Shown piece after piece: positions 1 through 8,515 of a stretch of DNA of 64,000 nt. Each line of letters starts with the position of its first letter. The stretch's first letter is position 1. A program made the position numbers and the translations under genes. Origin of the DNA: Halomonas sp. CUBES01 (GTDB lineage: Bacteria > Pseudomonadota > Gammaproteobacteria > Pseudomonadales > Halomonadaceae); the NCBI RefSeq assembly GCF_020991005.1, contig NZ_JAJLLW010000004.1:310001-374000 (forward strand), read 5' to 3'. Below the pieces are notes generated by a model. That model saw only the letters and a list, made by a program, of their open reading frames with translations, had not been told where the DNA came from and did no database searches.

Positions 1-305
1 AAAGCGCACAATGGCTTGCCAACCCCGACGACGCCCCGCTTTCGGCAACGCAGCTGGTGGGCGACATGGAAGTGCTGGTACCCATGGCCGACCTGATCGA
101 CAAGGACGCCGAGCTCAAGCGCCTGGCCAAGGAGATCGACAAGCAGGACAAGCTGATCGGCGGTATTGAGAAAAAGCTCGGCAATGAAGGCTTTATCGCC
201 AAAGCCCCCGACGCCGTGGTGGAAAAGGAGCGCGGCAAGCTGGCCGAGTTCCAGGCCGCCAAGCAGCTGCTTGAAGAGCAAAAGGCGAAGATTGCGGCTT
301 TGTAG
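1..305 (+). CDS. valS: Valyl-tRNA synthetase, C-terminal end (partial)
   Basis: This is the 3' end of valS, cut by the window edge; the reading frame begins at base 3. ValS charges tRNA-Val in the cytoplasm and edits misactivated threonine. What is visible is about 100 residues of Lys/Glu-rich helical sequence (DLIDKDAELKRLAKEIDKQ, then GNEGFIAKAPDAVVEKER). That is the typical C-terminal coiled-coil arm of bacterial ValS, which contacts the tRNA; the NEGFIAKAP stretch is highly conserved in the family. The stop is at 303-305. The catalytic core lies outside the window. No terminator is visible before the next gene, which starts 64 bases later. Confidence 0.93.
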   Translation, partial: SAQWLANPDDAPLSATQLVGDMEVLVPMADLIDKDAELKRLAKEIDKQDKLIGGIEKKLGNEGFIAKAPDAVVEKERGKLAEFQAAKQLLEEQKAKIAAL

Positions 306-369
306 CCTCTAGTTATTACCAAACCCAAAAGCGGTGCCGAGGAGCGCCGCTTCCATTTGGAGCTTGCAT

Positions 370-942
370 ATGCCTACCTGCTGGATAATTGCAGGCCCAA
401 ACGGAGCGGGTAAAACAACGTTTGCGTTTGAGTACCTACCGCAAGTCGCCAATGGCTCCCGCTTTGTCAATGCCGACCTCATTGCCGCAGGTCTTTCGCC
501 ATTCGCCCCTGAGAAGGAGCTGATGGCGGCAAGCCGGTTATTTCTTAAAGAAATTGATTGGTGTGTCAAAGCAAATGAAGACTTTGCCTTCGAGACCACG
601 CTTTCGGGTATCACTTATCTCCATAGAATTAATCAGTTACGCAGAAGTGGATGGCGCGTAGTGCTATTTTACCTGGCGTTACCCAGCGTTGAGATGTCTC
701 ATATGCGGGTTGCTGAGCGAGTTTCACATGGCGGGCATAACATTCCGAAGAGGGATATAGAACGGCGTTTTCCTCGTAGCCTTGCAAACTTGTTCATGCG
801 CTATAGCATCGCGGTAGACGAATGTCTTTGTTTTATGAACAGCGGCATGGAGCCTGAACTGGTATTTGAACAACACGGTTGTACCCGACATATTATCCAG
901 CATGAGCATTTCCAACACCTCCTGGAGGTAGCCGCATCGTGA
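370..942 (+). CDS. Zeta-toxin-like P-loop kinase (COG4185-type AAA ATPase)
   Basis: A 190-residue P-loop protein resembling the zeta toxin / COG4185 group. Walker A is GPNGAGKTT at residues 9-17. It is followed by FVNADLI (Asp36), FAFETTLSG at 72-80, and the late arginine-rich segment [21 protein letters not shown] at about 113-133. These follow the order of zeta-type nucleotide kinases, which phosphorylate UDP-N-acetylglucosamine or related substrates; the substrate here is unknown. The ATG at 370 is preferred over 334 because TTTGGAG lies 7 bases upstream. Its 3' end overlaps a 55-aa gene by three bases (GTGA), so the two are probably translated together. The DNA is AT-richer than its neighbours, which suggests transfer. 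It could be a toxin or a non-toxic kinase; the sequence does not decide. Confidence 0.8.
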   Translation: MPTCWIIAGPNGAGKTTFAFEYLPQVANGSRFVNADLIAAGLSPFAPEKELMAASRLFLKEIDWCVKANEDFAFETTLSGITYLHRINQLRRSGWRVVLFYLALPSVEMSHMRVAERVSHGGHNIPKRDIERRFPRSLANLFMRYSIAVDECLCFMNSGMEPELVFEQHGCTRHIIQHEHFQHLLEVAAS

Positions 943-1106
943 ATACTGACGGACACACTCCCTCACCCTTTGCGCAACAAGCACTTGCTGCAATGAAACA
1001 GGCTGTCAGCAAGGAACTAGATCGCAAGAAGCGTTTAGGACACTATGCTGTGGTTTGGAAAGACGGCAAACCGATTAAAATCGGCGAGGACGCTTTACCG
1101 CGTTAA
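939..1106 (+). CDS. 55-aa partner of the zeta-like kinase (putative antitoxin)
   Basis: A short gene starting at the GTG at 939, which overlaps the TGA of the upstream kinase (GTGA). It ends at TAA 1104-1106 and encodes 55 residues. The N-terminal half is predicted to be helical ([21 protein letters not shown]). The C-terminal half carries [17 protein letters not shown], a short two-strand pattern that I recall from small proteins beside COG4185 kinases; that recollection is unverified. There are no membrane segments or cysteines. The overlap implies translational coupling and a shared function, possibly as antitoxin. The order, kinase first, is the reverse of classical epsilon-zeta. The gene is supported by overlap, context and coding-like sequence rather than by a recognised family. 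Confidence 0.6.
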   Translation: MNTDGHTPSPFAQQALAAMKQAVSKELDRKKRLGHYAVVWKDGKPIKIGEDALPR

Positions 1107-1113
1107 CAGCAAC

Positions 1114-1269
1114 TTGTGTCTCTACTGCCGACTTGCTCCCTGCTTGACAGGGGGCTTAGCGTCGTTGGAGTGCCCTGTTTGCGATTGGGAGCCTGCTTTA
1201 GACGAGCAAGGGGAAATGGATAAGGAACAAAACCGAAGACAGCCTGCCCATAAGATCTGGATCATTTGA
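1114..1269 (+). CDS. Possible small cysteine-rich (CPCC-like) protein or remnant
   Basis: An open frame of about 51 residues from a possible TTG at 1114 to TGA 1267-1269. It carries LCLYCRLAPC, then LECPVCDWEPALDEQG. The CPVCxWE sequence followed by acidic residues resembles the second half of CPCC-type cysteine-rich proteins, which bind zinc through paired Cys-x-x-Cys motifs. The first cysteine pair (CLYC) is atypical, no ribosome binding site is clear, and the end is not family-like. It may be a degraded copy or chance. The ATG-started version at 1045 overlaps the preceding 55-aa gene in another frame and is unlikely. Confidence 0.25.
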   Translation: MCLYCRLAPCLTGGLASLECPVCDWEPALDEQGEMDKEQNRRQPAHKIWII

Positions 1270-1345
1270 TCCTGATGGTCCGAGGCGGGTCACCCTCTCT
1301 AGCGAGTGACGCTGCCCAGCATTCACCCATCGAGGTCGCTTCCCT

Positions 1346-2422
1346 ATGGCAACATCCTCCGATAAGTTCCTGAGCACGCCACCCACAATACCGCCGCTGG
1401 ATCCTGACCGCGTGTCGCTATTCGAGCAAGCGGGACTGACGGTCAAGCCCCTGGAACCGCTGGGCGTTGAAATATACGGCGCCGATGTTCGCACCCGACT
1501 TCCCCAGCCCGTCATCGACGCCCTGGAAGTGGAAATGGCCCATCGCGGGTTCATCGTCTTCAAGCACCAGACGGATCTTTCGGCGGATGAACTGGTAGAG
1601 GCCAGCACGTGGTGGGGCGCCGGCGAAATCCATTCGACTCACGGCGTCCACCCGGCAACGCCGGGCATGAACCGGGACGTCTTCCGCTGCTCCAACGACA
1701 ACCGCTACGGCATCCTGGGCGTGGGCCCGCAGTGGCACAACGACGGCAGCTTCGAAGCCGCCACCTTCTCGCATTCCGCCTATTATATGGCGCGGGCGCC
1801 CGAACAGGGCGGCGGCACCCACTTCGCCCACCAGGGCGCCGCCTTCGACGTGCTCCCCGAGGAAAAGCAGGCTTTCTGGGAGCGCCTTGTCTCGGTCAAT
1901 TCCGCGTCAGGGGTGAGCCATCCCGTCGTCCACACCCACCCGATCTCGGGACGCAAGAGCGTGTGGCTGCACCTGGGCATGACCGGCGCGGTCATCGAAC
2001 GGCTGCCGGAGGACAGACGCCCCATCGACGAACTGCAGCAGGATCCCGCCTCGACCGACCAGCTTCGTCTGCTCAATGAAGACGAGATGAAGCAGCTGTT
2101 CAACGACTACAACGACCTGCTGAACGCGTCGTTCGAGAAGGGCTACGGCATACGCTACCACTACGACACCGGCGACCTGCTGTACATCGATAACTGGGCG
2201 CTGGCGCACCGGGCGGCGCCGGAGGCACACATGTCCGCCGAGGAGCAGGGCCTGCGGATCATGGACCGCGTGACGGTCAAGTCCAGGCAGAACCTGGCGC
2301 CGCACTTTGGCTTGCCGCAGTACATCAACCTGGCCGGCCCGCACCCCTTCAATCGCGATGGCGTCTGGAAAACCGGGGGCGTCGGCTTTCGCTGGAAAGA
2401 CGACATCCCCATGCAAAACTAG
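1346..2422 (+). CDS. TauD/TfdA-family Fe(II)/2-oxoglutarate dioxygenase
   Basis: A 358-residue member of the TauD/TfdA fold. These cytoplasmic non-haem iron oxygenases couple decarboxylation of 2-oxoglutarate to hydroxylation of a small substrate, often a sulfonate or other organic acid. The iron ligands are visible: the HxD pair is His131 and Asp133 (WHNDGSF), and the distal histidine is about His288 in DNWALAHRAAP. An arginine-bearing RIMDRVTV strand follows, where the 2-oxoglutarate carboxylate normally binds. The protein is longer than E. coli TauD (283 aa), mainly at the N-terminus and in an insert at about 215-265. It stands alone, with no sulfonate transporter next to it, so the substrate cannot be named. 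Confidence 0.8.
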   Translation: MATSSDKFLSTPPTIPPLDPDRVSLFEQAGLTVKPLEPLGVEIYGADVRTRLPQPVIDALEVEMAHRGFIVFKHQTDLSADELVEASTWWGAGEIHSTHGVHPATPGMNRDVFRCSNDNRYGILGVGPQWHNDGSFEAATFSHSAYYMARAPEQGGGTHFAHQGAAFDVLPEEKQAFWERLVSVNSASGVSHPVVHTHPISGRKSVWLHLGMTGAVIERLPEDRRPIDELQQDPASTDQLRLLNEDEMKQLFNDYNDLLNASFEKGYGIRYHYDTGDLLYIDNWALAHRAAPEAHMSAEEQGLRIMDRVTVKSRQNLAPHFGLPQYINLAGPHPFNRDGVWKTGGVGFRWKDDIPMQN

Positions 2423-2546
2423 GCGGTAAGTCGCATGCGTTGATCATCCCCGTCGCGTCCTGGCCTTTTTTTCTCTGAACCGTGTAAGGTTGGTACAACA
2501 ACGGCCACTGAGTGGCATCGAATACTGCTTTTACACGGATTGTGCT

Positions 2547-3581
2547 ATGCCGACACCCTCAGAGACGCGCATACAGGCGCTGGCGGGCGAATTACAGCAA
2601 GCGGGGATCGCCTACCGCACGCTTTCGCCCATGGCGGATACCGGGCTTGCCCACGACCATGTTTGGCTCCACCGCGACGGCGAAGACTGGGTGGCGCGGC
2701 TGCCCAAGCAGAGCCAGATGAACCTGGGGCCGGAAGATAACCTGGCCTACGAGGCGGCATGCTACGCGCGCGCCAGCCAGGGCGGGCAGGTTCCACGCCT
2801 GCACGGCCTGCTGGAGGTCAGCAACGCCCTGCCCCGGGGTGGGCTGCTGGTGGAGGCGATCGACGGCCGGTTGGCGCGACTGCCGGAGGATCTGCCGCGC
2901 ATCGCCGAGACGCTTGCCAGCCTGCATCGCTTGCCGCTGCCGGATGAGCCCGCTCCGCTGTTGTCGCCGGTGGATCCGTGGCGGGCCATGCGCGAGGAAG
3001 TCGCCCGTCAGTCTGAGTGGCTCGAGCAGGCGGACTTGAGCAGCGACGTCATCGACCGCATCCGCGCCGAGCTGGACGCCCTGCCAGCGGCGCTACCCGA
3101 TGCCGCCCGCTGCCTGATCAGCTTTGACACCCACCCCGGCAACTTCCTGATCGACGCCGAGGGGCGCGCGGTGCTGGTGGACCTGGAAAAGGGCCGCTAC
3201 GGTCTGCCGGGCATTGACCTGGCGCATACCAGTCTTTATACCTCCACGACCTGGGACCTCAACAGCCAGGCGAACCTCTCGCTGGACGAAGTGGTCAATT
3301 TTTACCGCCGCTGGCAGGCTGCCATGGGCGACTCCCCCAGCGCCGAGACGCTGGTCGCCTGCCGCCGCGCCACCTGGCTGTGGTCGCTGACCTGGTGTGC
3401 CAAGTGGCGCGCCCAGCACCTGCGCGCCAAGGATACCCGGCAGCGCGGCGAGGACTGGTCGGCAGAGCTTACCGATCCCGCCGTGATTGCCCACGTGCGC
3501 GACCGGGTGGATCACTACCTGTCACCGGCGATCATTGACCGTGTTCAGGACGAACTGCAGCGCCTGCGCGCCACGCTTTAA
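2547..3581 (+). CDS. Aminoglycoside/choline-type phosphotransferase (APH fold)
   Basis: A 344-residue APH-like small-molecule kinase. The catalytic loop reads ISFDTHPGNFL, with the conserved Asp, His and Asn of the usual HGDxHxxN pattern, although the leading His-Gly is replaced by Ser-Phe. The metal-binding segment is VLVDLEKG (Asp in the DFG position). The N-terminus has HDHVWLHRDGEDWVARLPK, with the expected nucleotide-binding strands. The ATG at 2547 fits the family better than a TTG at 2490, though no strong ribosome site precedes either. It lies 62 bases before the ABC-transporter binding protein on the same strand. It may therefore phosphorylate the imported compound, by analogy with thiamine or choline kinases. 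Substrate unknown. Confidence 0.72.
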   Translation: MPTPSETRIQALAGELQQAGIAYRTLSPMADTGLAHDHVWLHRDGEDWVARLPKQSQMNLGPEDNLAYEAACYARASQGGQVPRLHGLLEVSNALPRGGLLVEAIDGRLARLPEDLPRIAETLASLHRLPLPDEPAPLLSPVDPWRAMREEVARQSEWLEQADLSSDVIDRIRAELDALPAALPDAARCLISFDTHPGNFLIDAEGRAVLVDLEKGRYGLPGIDLAHTSLYTSTTWDLNSQANLSLDEVVNFYRRWQAAMGDSPSAETLVACRRATWLWSLTWCAKWRAQHLRAKDTRQRGEDWSAELTDPAVIAHVRDRVDHYLSPAIIDRVQDELQRLRATL

Positions 3582-3643
3582 TTTAATGCCGGGCGTTGGA
3601 TAGACGCCGGCCAGCTCCCTATTGTTCTATTGAGAGGTATGCG

Positions 3644-4855
3644 ATGTTGAATCCCCGCCGTTTTACCCTGATGGCCCCTCTGCTGGCACTGGCGCTGCCC
3701 GCCGTGGCAGCCCCCGACCCCGGCAACTGGCAAGACGTGTTAGCCGAGGCCGAGGGCCAAACCGTTTATTGGAACGCCTGGGGCGGGGATTCGCGTACCA
3801 ATCGCTATATCGACTGGGTGGCCAAGCAAATGCAGGCGCAGCACAACGTGACGGTCGAGCACGTCAAGCTGGACGACACCAGCAGTGCGGTGTCCCGGGT
3901 ACTGGCCGAAAAGCAGGCGGGCAACGACGACGACGGCAGCATCGACCTGATCTGGATCAACGGCGAAAACTTTGCCGCGATGCGTGACCGCGACCTGCTG
4001 TTTGGCCCCTTCGCCGAATCGCTGCCCAACTTTGCGCTGACCAACGCCGCCGAGAATCCCGAAGTGGTGACCGACTTTACCCTGCCTACCGAGGGCTTTG
4101 AGTCGCCCTGGGGTAAGGCGCAGATCACCTTCTATTACGACGCTGATCAGGTCGACACGCCACCTCAGGACATGCAGGCACTGCTTGACTGGGCGCGCGC
4201 CAACCCGGGGCAGTTCAGCTACCCGAAAATCCCCGACTTCACCGGCAGCACCTTTTTAAAGCAGGCATTGATCGAACTGACCGATCAGGATGAGGCGCTT
4301 TATCAGCCCGTTGAAGAGAGCGATTTCGAAGCGGTGACAGCGCCGCTATGGGCCTATCTGGATGCGCTCCATCCGCACCTGTGGCGCAGCGGGCGCACCT
4401 TCCCCGACTCAGGCCCCAACCTGCGCACGCTGATGAGCGATGGCGAGCTGAGCCTGGCGTTTTCGTTCTACCCCACCGATGCCGCCGTGGCGGTAAGGGA
4501 ATACGAACTGCCCGAGAGCGTGCGCAGCTATGTCCTGGACGGCGGCACGCTGGGTAACGTTCACTTCGTGGCGATTCCCTACAACTCGCCCCACAAGGCC
4601 GGCGCCATGATACTGGCCGACTTTCTGATGTCGCCGGAAGCCCAGGCCCAAAAGCAGTCGCTCGCGATGTGGGGCGACCGCAGCGTGCTGGATATCGAGT
4701 CGCTCGACGCCGAAGATCAGGCGCTGTTCGAACAAGGGGATCGCCATCCTTCCGAGCTACCGGCAGATGCCCTGTCCAACACGCTCCCCGAGCCGCATCC
4801 GAGTTGGATGACGGCGCTACAGGATGCCTGGCTCGAGCGTTACGGCGTTAACTGA
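3644..4855 (+). CDS. ynjB: ABC transporter substrate-binding protein, YnjB-like
   Basis: A 403-residue periplasmic solute-binding protein of the YnjB (COG4134) type. The start at ATG 3644 has GAGAGGT upstream and gives a Sec signal peptide (NPRR, then a hydrophobic stretch, cleavage near AVAA). The mature protein begins with the family-typical block QTVYWNAWGGDSRTNRYIDW at about 36-55 and contains IDLIWINGENF. It would capture an unknown substrate in the periplasm and deliver it to the permease encoded two bases downstream. Together with the next two genes it reproduces the order of E. coli ynjBCD, whose substrate is not established. A relation to thiamine-type transporters (ThiBPQ) is only an inference from the fused permease. 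Confidence 0.8.
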   Translation: MLNPRRFTLMAPLLALALPAVAAPDPGNWQDVLAEAEGQTVYWNAWGGDSRTNRYIDWVAKQMQAQHNVTVEHVKLDDTSSAVSRVLAEKQAGNDDDGSIDLIWINGENFAAMRDRDLLFGPFAESLPNFALTNAAENPEVVTDFTLPTEGFESPWGKAQITFYYDADQVDTPPQDMQALLDWARANPGQFSYPKIPDFTGSTFLKQALIELTDQDEALYQPVEESDFEAVTAPLWAYLDALHPHLWRSGRTFPDSGPNLRTLMSDGELSLAFSFYPTDAAVAVREYELPESVRSYVLDGGTLGNVHFVAIPYNSPHKAGAMILADFLMSPEAQAQKQSLAMWGDRSVLDIESLDAEDQALFEQGDRHPSELPADALSNTLPEPHPSWMTALQDAWLERYGVN

Positions 4856-4857
4856 GC

Positions 4858-6537
4858 ATGCTGCGACTCGCGCCGGCGCTGCTTGCTACCCTGCTGGTCC
4901 TCCCGGTGGGGGCCGGCCTGCTGATGGTGCTGCTACCGGCGTTCGGCTATCTGCCTGCGCTGGGCGGCGACGCAGTCAGCCTGGCGCCCTGGCGAATGCT
5001 GTTCGACCATCCCGGGCTTGGCCGCTCGGTGGCGGTAAGCTATGCCAGCGGCCTGGTGAGCACCTTGTTGGCGCTGGCCATCGTCGTGCTGTTTCTGGCC
5101 GCCAGCCGCGGTACTTGGCTGGACCGGGGCATTCGTCGCCTGGTATCACCGCTGCTGGCGATTCCCCACGCTGCCGTGGCCTTTGGCCTGGCGTTCTTGA
5201 TGGCACCCTCCGGGCTACTGGCACGCTGGATATCCCCTGGCCTCACCGGTTGGGAGCGCCCGCCCGACTGGCTCATCGTCAACGACCCCCTGGGGCTTTC
5301 ACTGATGGCCGGGCTGGTGCTCAAGGAAGCGCCGTTTCTGCTACTCATGTGCCTGGCCGCACTGCCTCAGCTGCGCCCCGAGCAAGGCGTCACCCTGGCG
5401 CGCTCGCTGGGTTATTCGCCGAGTATCGCCTGGTTGAAGGCCGTACTGCCGGCGCTATATCCGCTGATTCGCCTACCGGTTTACGCGGTGATTGCCTACG
5501 CCACCTCGGTGGTCGACATGGCCATGATTCTGGGCCCGACGTTGCCGCCCACGCTGAGCGTGTCGATTCTGACCTGGTTCAACGATCCCGACCTGGAGCA
5601 GCGTTTCATGGCCTCCGCCGGGGCCGTGCTGCAGCTTGGCGTGACGCTGGCGGCGCTGCTGACCTGGTGGCTGGGCGAGCAGGCTACCAAACGGCTCGGC
5701 TATCACTGGGTGGTCAACGGCGTGCGACGGCGGGGCTCGCTTGCCATCACGCTGGGCGGACGCGGGTTGCTGGGCATGACCACCCTGCTGGTACTGAGCG
5801 CGCTGGCCGGGCTGGCGGTGTTTTCGGTGGCCGGTTTCTGGCGCTTCCCTGACGCCTTGCCCGGGTCGTTCACCCTGGATCACTGGCAGCGCGTGCTGCC
5901 CACCGTCGCGACACCGCTCCTCAATACCCTGAGCGTGGGACTTGCCGCGACGCTGATAGCCGCGGTACTGGTCGTGGCCACGCTTGAAAGCGCGACGCGA
6001 AACCAGCTGCCGCCGCGGGCGGGCCAGTGGCTGCTGTATCTGCCACTGATGGTTCCCCAGGTGGCGTTCTTGTTTGGCCTGGTGGTCGCGGCGGAAAGCC
6101 TCGGCCTTGGCCCGCAGTGGTCGCTGGTGATGGTGGCGCATCTGCTGTTTGTGGTGCCCTACCTGTACCTGTCGCTTGCCGAAGCGTATCGGCGGCTGGA
6201 TCCGCGCTGGCTGCAGGTCGCGCATTCGTTGGGGGCATCGCCGTGGCGAGCCTTCTGGCAGATACGGCTGCCGCTGCTGCTGGCGCCGCTGCTGACCGCC
6301 TGCGCGGTCAGCCTTGCCGTAAGTATCGGCCAGTACCTCCCTACGCTGTTGCTAGGCGGCGGCCGCGTCCCCACCATTACCACCGAAGCCGTCGCCATGG
6401 CCTCGGGCGGCAGCCGCCGCCTGATGGCGGTGCTGGCGCTGCTCCAGGCGCTGCTGCCATTCATCGGTTTTAGCCTGGCGCTGCTGATACCGCGCCTAAT
6501 ATGGGCCAGACGGCGCAATATGCGAGGCGTTGCATGA
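4858..6537 (+). CDS. ynjC: ABC transporter permease, fused double-domain, YnjC-like
   Basis: A 559-residue inner-membrane permease with two tandem permease domains, giving about 12 membrane segments. This is the architecture of YnjC and of ThiP/FbpB. Each half carries an EAA-like loop that contacts the ATPase: LARSLGYSPSIAWLKAVLP near 180-200 and VAHSLGASPWRAFWQIRLP near 455-475. The start ATG at 4858 is two bases after the stop of the binding-protein gene. The gene ends in an ATGA overlap with the ATPase gene, so the three are clearly one operon. The substrate is unknown. Confidence 0.83.
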   Translation: MLRLAPALLATLLVLPVGAGLLMVLLPAFGYLPALGGDAVSLAPWRMLFDHPGLGRSVAVSYASGLVSTLLALAIVVLFLAASRGTWLDRGIRRLVSPLLAIPHAAVAFGLAFLMAPSGLLARWISPGLTGWERPPDWLIVNDPLGLSLMAGLVLKEAPFLLLMCLAALPQLRPEQGVTLARSLGYSPSIAWLKAVLPALYPLIRLPVYAVIAYATSVVDMAMILGPTLPPTLSVSILTWFNDPDLEQRFMASAGAVLQLGVTLAALLTWWLGEQATKRLGYHWVVNGVRRRGSLAITLGGRGLLGMTTLLVLSALAGLAVFSVAGFWRFPDALPGSFTLDHWQRVLPTVATPLLNTLSVGLAATLIAAVLVVATLESATRNQLPPRAGQWLLYLPLMVPQVAFLFGLVVAAESLGLGPQWSLVMVAHLLFVVPYLYLSLAEAYRRLDPRWLQVAHSLGASPWRAFWQIRLPLLLAPLLTACAVSLAVSIGQYLPTLLLGGGRVPTITTEAVAMASGGSRRLMAVLALLQALLPFIGFSLALLIPRLIWARRRNMRGVA

Positions 6538-7166
6538 CCGCCAGTCCCACGCTGCACATCCATCAGGTTCAGGTCTCGCTGAACGGCGATCCACTGCTTG
6601 CGATCGACCGATCCATCGCCCCCGGCGAGGTATTGACCGTCATGGGGCCGTCGGGGTCGGGCAAGTCCACGCTGCTGGCCTATCTCGCCGGGTTTCTGTC
6701 GCCTACCTTCAACGCCCGGGGCGAGGTATTTCTGGGCAACCTGCGTCTCGACACGCTACCCGCTGAGCAACGCGGGCTGGGGCTTTTGTTCCAGGATCCC
6801 CTGCTGTTTCCCCATTTGAGCGTGGCGGGCAACCTGCGTTTTGCGCTCCCCCGCGATGCGCGACACAAACAATCGCAGATCCGCGAGGCCCTTTCACAGG
6901 TCGGCATGGCGGATTTTGACACCCGGGATCCGGCCACGCTCTCCGGTGGCCAGCAGGCCCGCGTGGCCTTGATGCGGCTGCTGCTGTCGACGCCCAGAGC
7001 GGTGCTGCTGGACGAACCCTTTTCCAAGCTGGACACCGCACTCCGCCAGGACATGCGCGCGCTGGTATTCGGCCAGCTGCGCGACGCCGGCCTGCCGGCG
7101 CTGCTGGTCACCCACGACCACGCGGATGCCGAGGCGGCGGGAGGGCCAATCATTGAGCTTGGCTAG
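6534..7166 (+). CDS. ynjD: ABC transporter ATP-binding protein, YnjD-like
   Basis: A 210-residue ATPase that powers the YnjBC-like importer at the cytoplasmic face. Walker A is GPSGSGKST at 38-46, the Q-loop region is LLFQDPLLFPHLSV, the signature is LSGGQQARVAL near 138-148, Walker B is AVLLDEPF followed by a D-loop (SKLD), and the switch histidine is in VTHDHADA near the end. The ATG at 6534 overlaps the permease stop (ATGA), which supports this start over the ATG at 6501. The protein stops soon after the switch histidine, normal for the YnjD group (about 217 aa). The downstream transferase gene begins inside or right at its end. Confidence 0.85.
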   Translation: MTASPTLHIHQVQVSLNGDPLLAIDRSIAPGEVLTVMGPSGSGKSTLLAYLAGFLSPTFNARGEVFLGNLRLDTLPAEQRGLGLLFQDPLLFPHLSVAGNLRFALPRDARHKQSQIREALSQVGMADFDTRDPATLSGGQQARVALMRLLLSTPRAVLLDEPFSKLDTALRQDMRALVFGQLRDAGLPALLVTHDHADAEAAGGPIIELG

Positions 7167-7857
7167 TCCACCGCCACCGGCGGCACTGAGCATTGTCATA
7201 CCGGTGCTCAACGAAGCCGCAGGCCTTGAAGCAACCCTTGAAGCGCTTCAGCCACTGCGTGCCCAGGGCGCTGACGTCATCGTGGTGGATGGCGGCAGCG
7301 CCGATGAGAGCGTGGCGCTGGCGACGCCGCTGGCGGATAAGGTGATCAGCGGTGTGCCTAGCCGGGCACGGCAAATGAATCTGGGCGCACAGCTGGCAAG
7401 TGCCCAAGCGCTGGTGTTCCTGCATGCCGACACCCGGCTACCCGATGATGCTATGAGCCAGATCACCACGGCGCTGACCCGCCACGCCTGGGGGCGATTT
7501 TCGATTGCGCTGACAGGCCGCAGTCGCTGGCTGCCGGTCATCGGCTGGATGATGAACCAGCGCTCCAGGCTCACCGGCATCGCCACCGGCGACCAGGCGA
7601 TCTTCGTGCGTGCCGCCACGTTTCGTCACCTCGGCGGGTTTGCCGACCAGCCCCTTATGGAAGACGTCGAACTGACGCAACGCCTCAGACGGGTGTCGCG
7701 CCCCGCCTGCCTGGCGGCGAAAGTGGTAAGCTCGGGAAGGCGTTGGGATCAACACGGCGCCTGGGCCACCATCCGCCTGATGTGGCGGCTGCGCTATCGC
7801 TACTGGCGCGGCGCGAGCCCGACTCAACTCGCCAAGGAGTACCGCGATGCCCGCTGA
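7126..7857 (+). CDS. TIGR04283-type transferase 2 (selenodomain/arsenosugar-associated GT2)
   Basis: A glycosyltransferase family 2-like protein of about 240 residues. The N-terminal GT-A motif is LSIVIPVLNEAAGLEATLEAL, followed by VIVVDGGSADES, the SRARQMNLGA segment, and FLHADTRLP as the DxD-like site. A later GDQAIFVRA and GFADQPLMEDVELTQRLRR are typical of TIGR04283, first described as a transferase beside radical-SAM/selenodomain proteins and later named in arsenosugar biosynthesis. The start is uncertain: ATG 7126 overlaps the ABC ATPase by 41 bases, while TTG 7153 has GGGAGG about 9 bases upstream. Its 3' end overlaps the next transferase gene by 11 bases. The real donor and acceptor are unknown here. 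Confidence 0.82.
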   Translation: MPRRREGQSLSLASPPPPAALSIVIPVLNEAAGLEATLEALQPLRAQGADVIVVDGGSADESVALATPLADKVISGVPSRARQMNLGAQLASAQALVFLHADTRLPDDAMSQITTALTRHAWGRFSIALTGRSRWLPVIGWMMNQRSRLTGIATGDQAIFVRAATFRHLGGFADQPLMEDVELTQRLRRVSRPACLAAKVVSSGRRWDQHGAWATIRLMWRLRYRYWRGASPTQLAKEYRDAR

Positions 7858-8461
7858 GCAGCCTCATTTACATTTGTTAGCCAAGGCCCCGCTGCCCGGG
7901 CAGGCGAAAACACGCCTGATGCCGCTGCTCGGCGCCGAAGGGGCCGCCGAGGCCCACGCCGAGCTGGTGCGTCACTGTGTGGCCAATGCCTGCCGGGCGC
8001 TGCCCGCCGAGCGCATCACGCTGTGGACAGCCCTCGACCACGCCCACCCGCTGTTTGGCGAGCTGGGGGCCCATTTCGGCATTGCCCTGCGTGCCCAGCC
8101 CGAAGGCGATCTGGGCGCACGTATTCGCCACGCCCTGGCGAGCACCCCCGGCCCTGGCATGGTCATGGGCAGCGACTGCCCAAGCGTCACCCGCGACTTG
8201 ATCACGACCTGCGCGCAGCGCCTCGCCAGCTTTGAGGTCGTCCTGCTGCCCGCCGAAGACGGCGGCTACGGGCTCATCGGCACTCGGCACGACCACCCCG
8301 GGCTGTTTGAACTGATTCCCTGGGGCAGCAAGAGTGTCTTGACCGCCACCCGCCAGCGTATCGAGGCACTCGGCCTTAGCGCCAGCTATCCCGCCACGGT
8401 GTGGGACGTCGACCGCCCTGCTGATTGGCAACGCTGGAAAGGCGTTCAGGCACCGGTGTAA
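7847..8461 (+). CDS. TIGR04282-type transferase 1 (selenodomain/arsenosugar-associated, CofC-like)
   Basis: A 204-residue nucleotidyl/glycosyltransferase-fold protein of the DUF2064/TIGR04282 kind. The N-terminus LLAKAPLPGQAKTRLMPLLG has the nucleotide-binding pattern. GDLGARIRHAL, MGSDCPSV and LLPAEDGGYGLIG follow in family order, with the SDxP and DGGYxLIG motifs that diagnose the group. AAGGAG lies 10 bases before ATG 7847. It overlaps the TIGR04283 gene by 11 bases, so the pair is translated together, as in many genomes. The radical-SAM partner (ArsS) and the methyltransferase ArsM of the arsenosugar pathway are not in this window. Confidence 0.85.
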   Translation: MPAEQPHLHLLAKAPLPGQAKTRLMPLLGAEGAAEAHAELVRHCVANACRALPAERITLWTALDHAHPLFGELGAHFGIALRAQPEGDLGARIRHALASTPGPGMVMGSDCPSVTRDLITTCAQRLASFEVVLLPAEDGGYGLIGTRHDHPGLFELIPWGSKSVLTATRQRIEALGLSASYPATVWDVDRPADWQRWKGVQAPV

Positions 8462-8515
8462 GGAAACACGCTGCCCGCCCACTGAACCTTACCTCTTAAA
8501 TGGCTTTCGCTGGAG

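Noticed and set aside
1045..1269. ATG-started version of the cysteine-rich frame
   Set aside because: Its first 20 codons overlap the 55-aa partner gene in another frame; only the part after the partner's stop has any family-like pattern.
4824..5852. 342-codon plus-strand frame inside the permease gene
   Set aside because: It lies in another frame of the YnjC-like gene, whose membrane helices and EAA loops are clear. The alternate product is Gly/Arg/Ala-rich and patternless.
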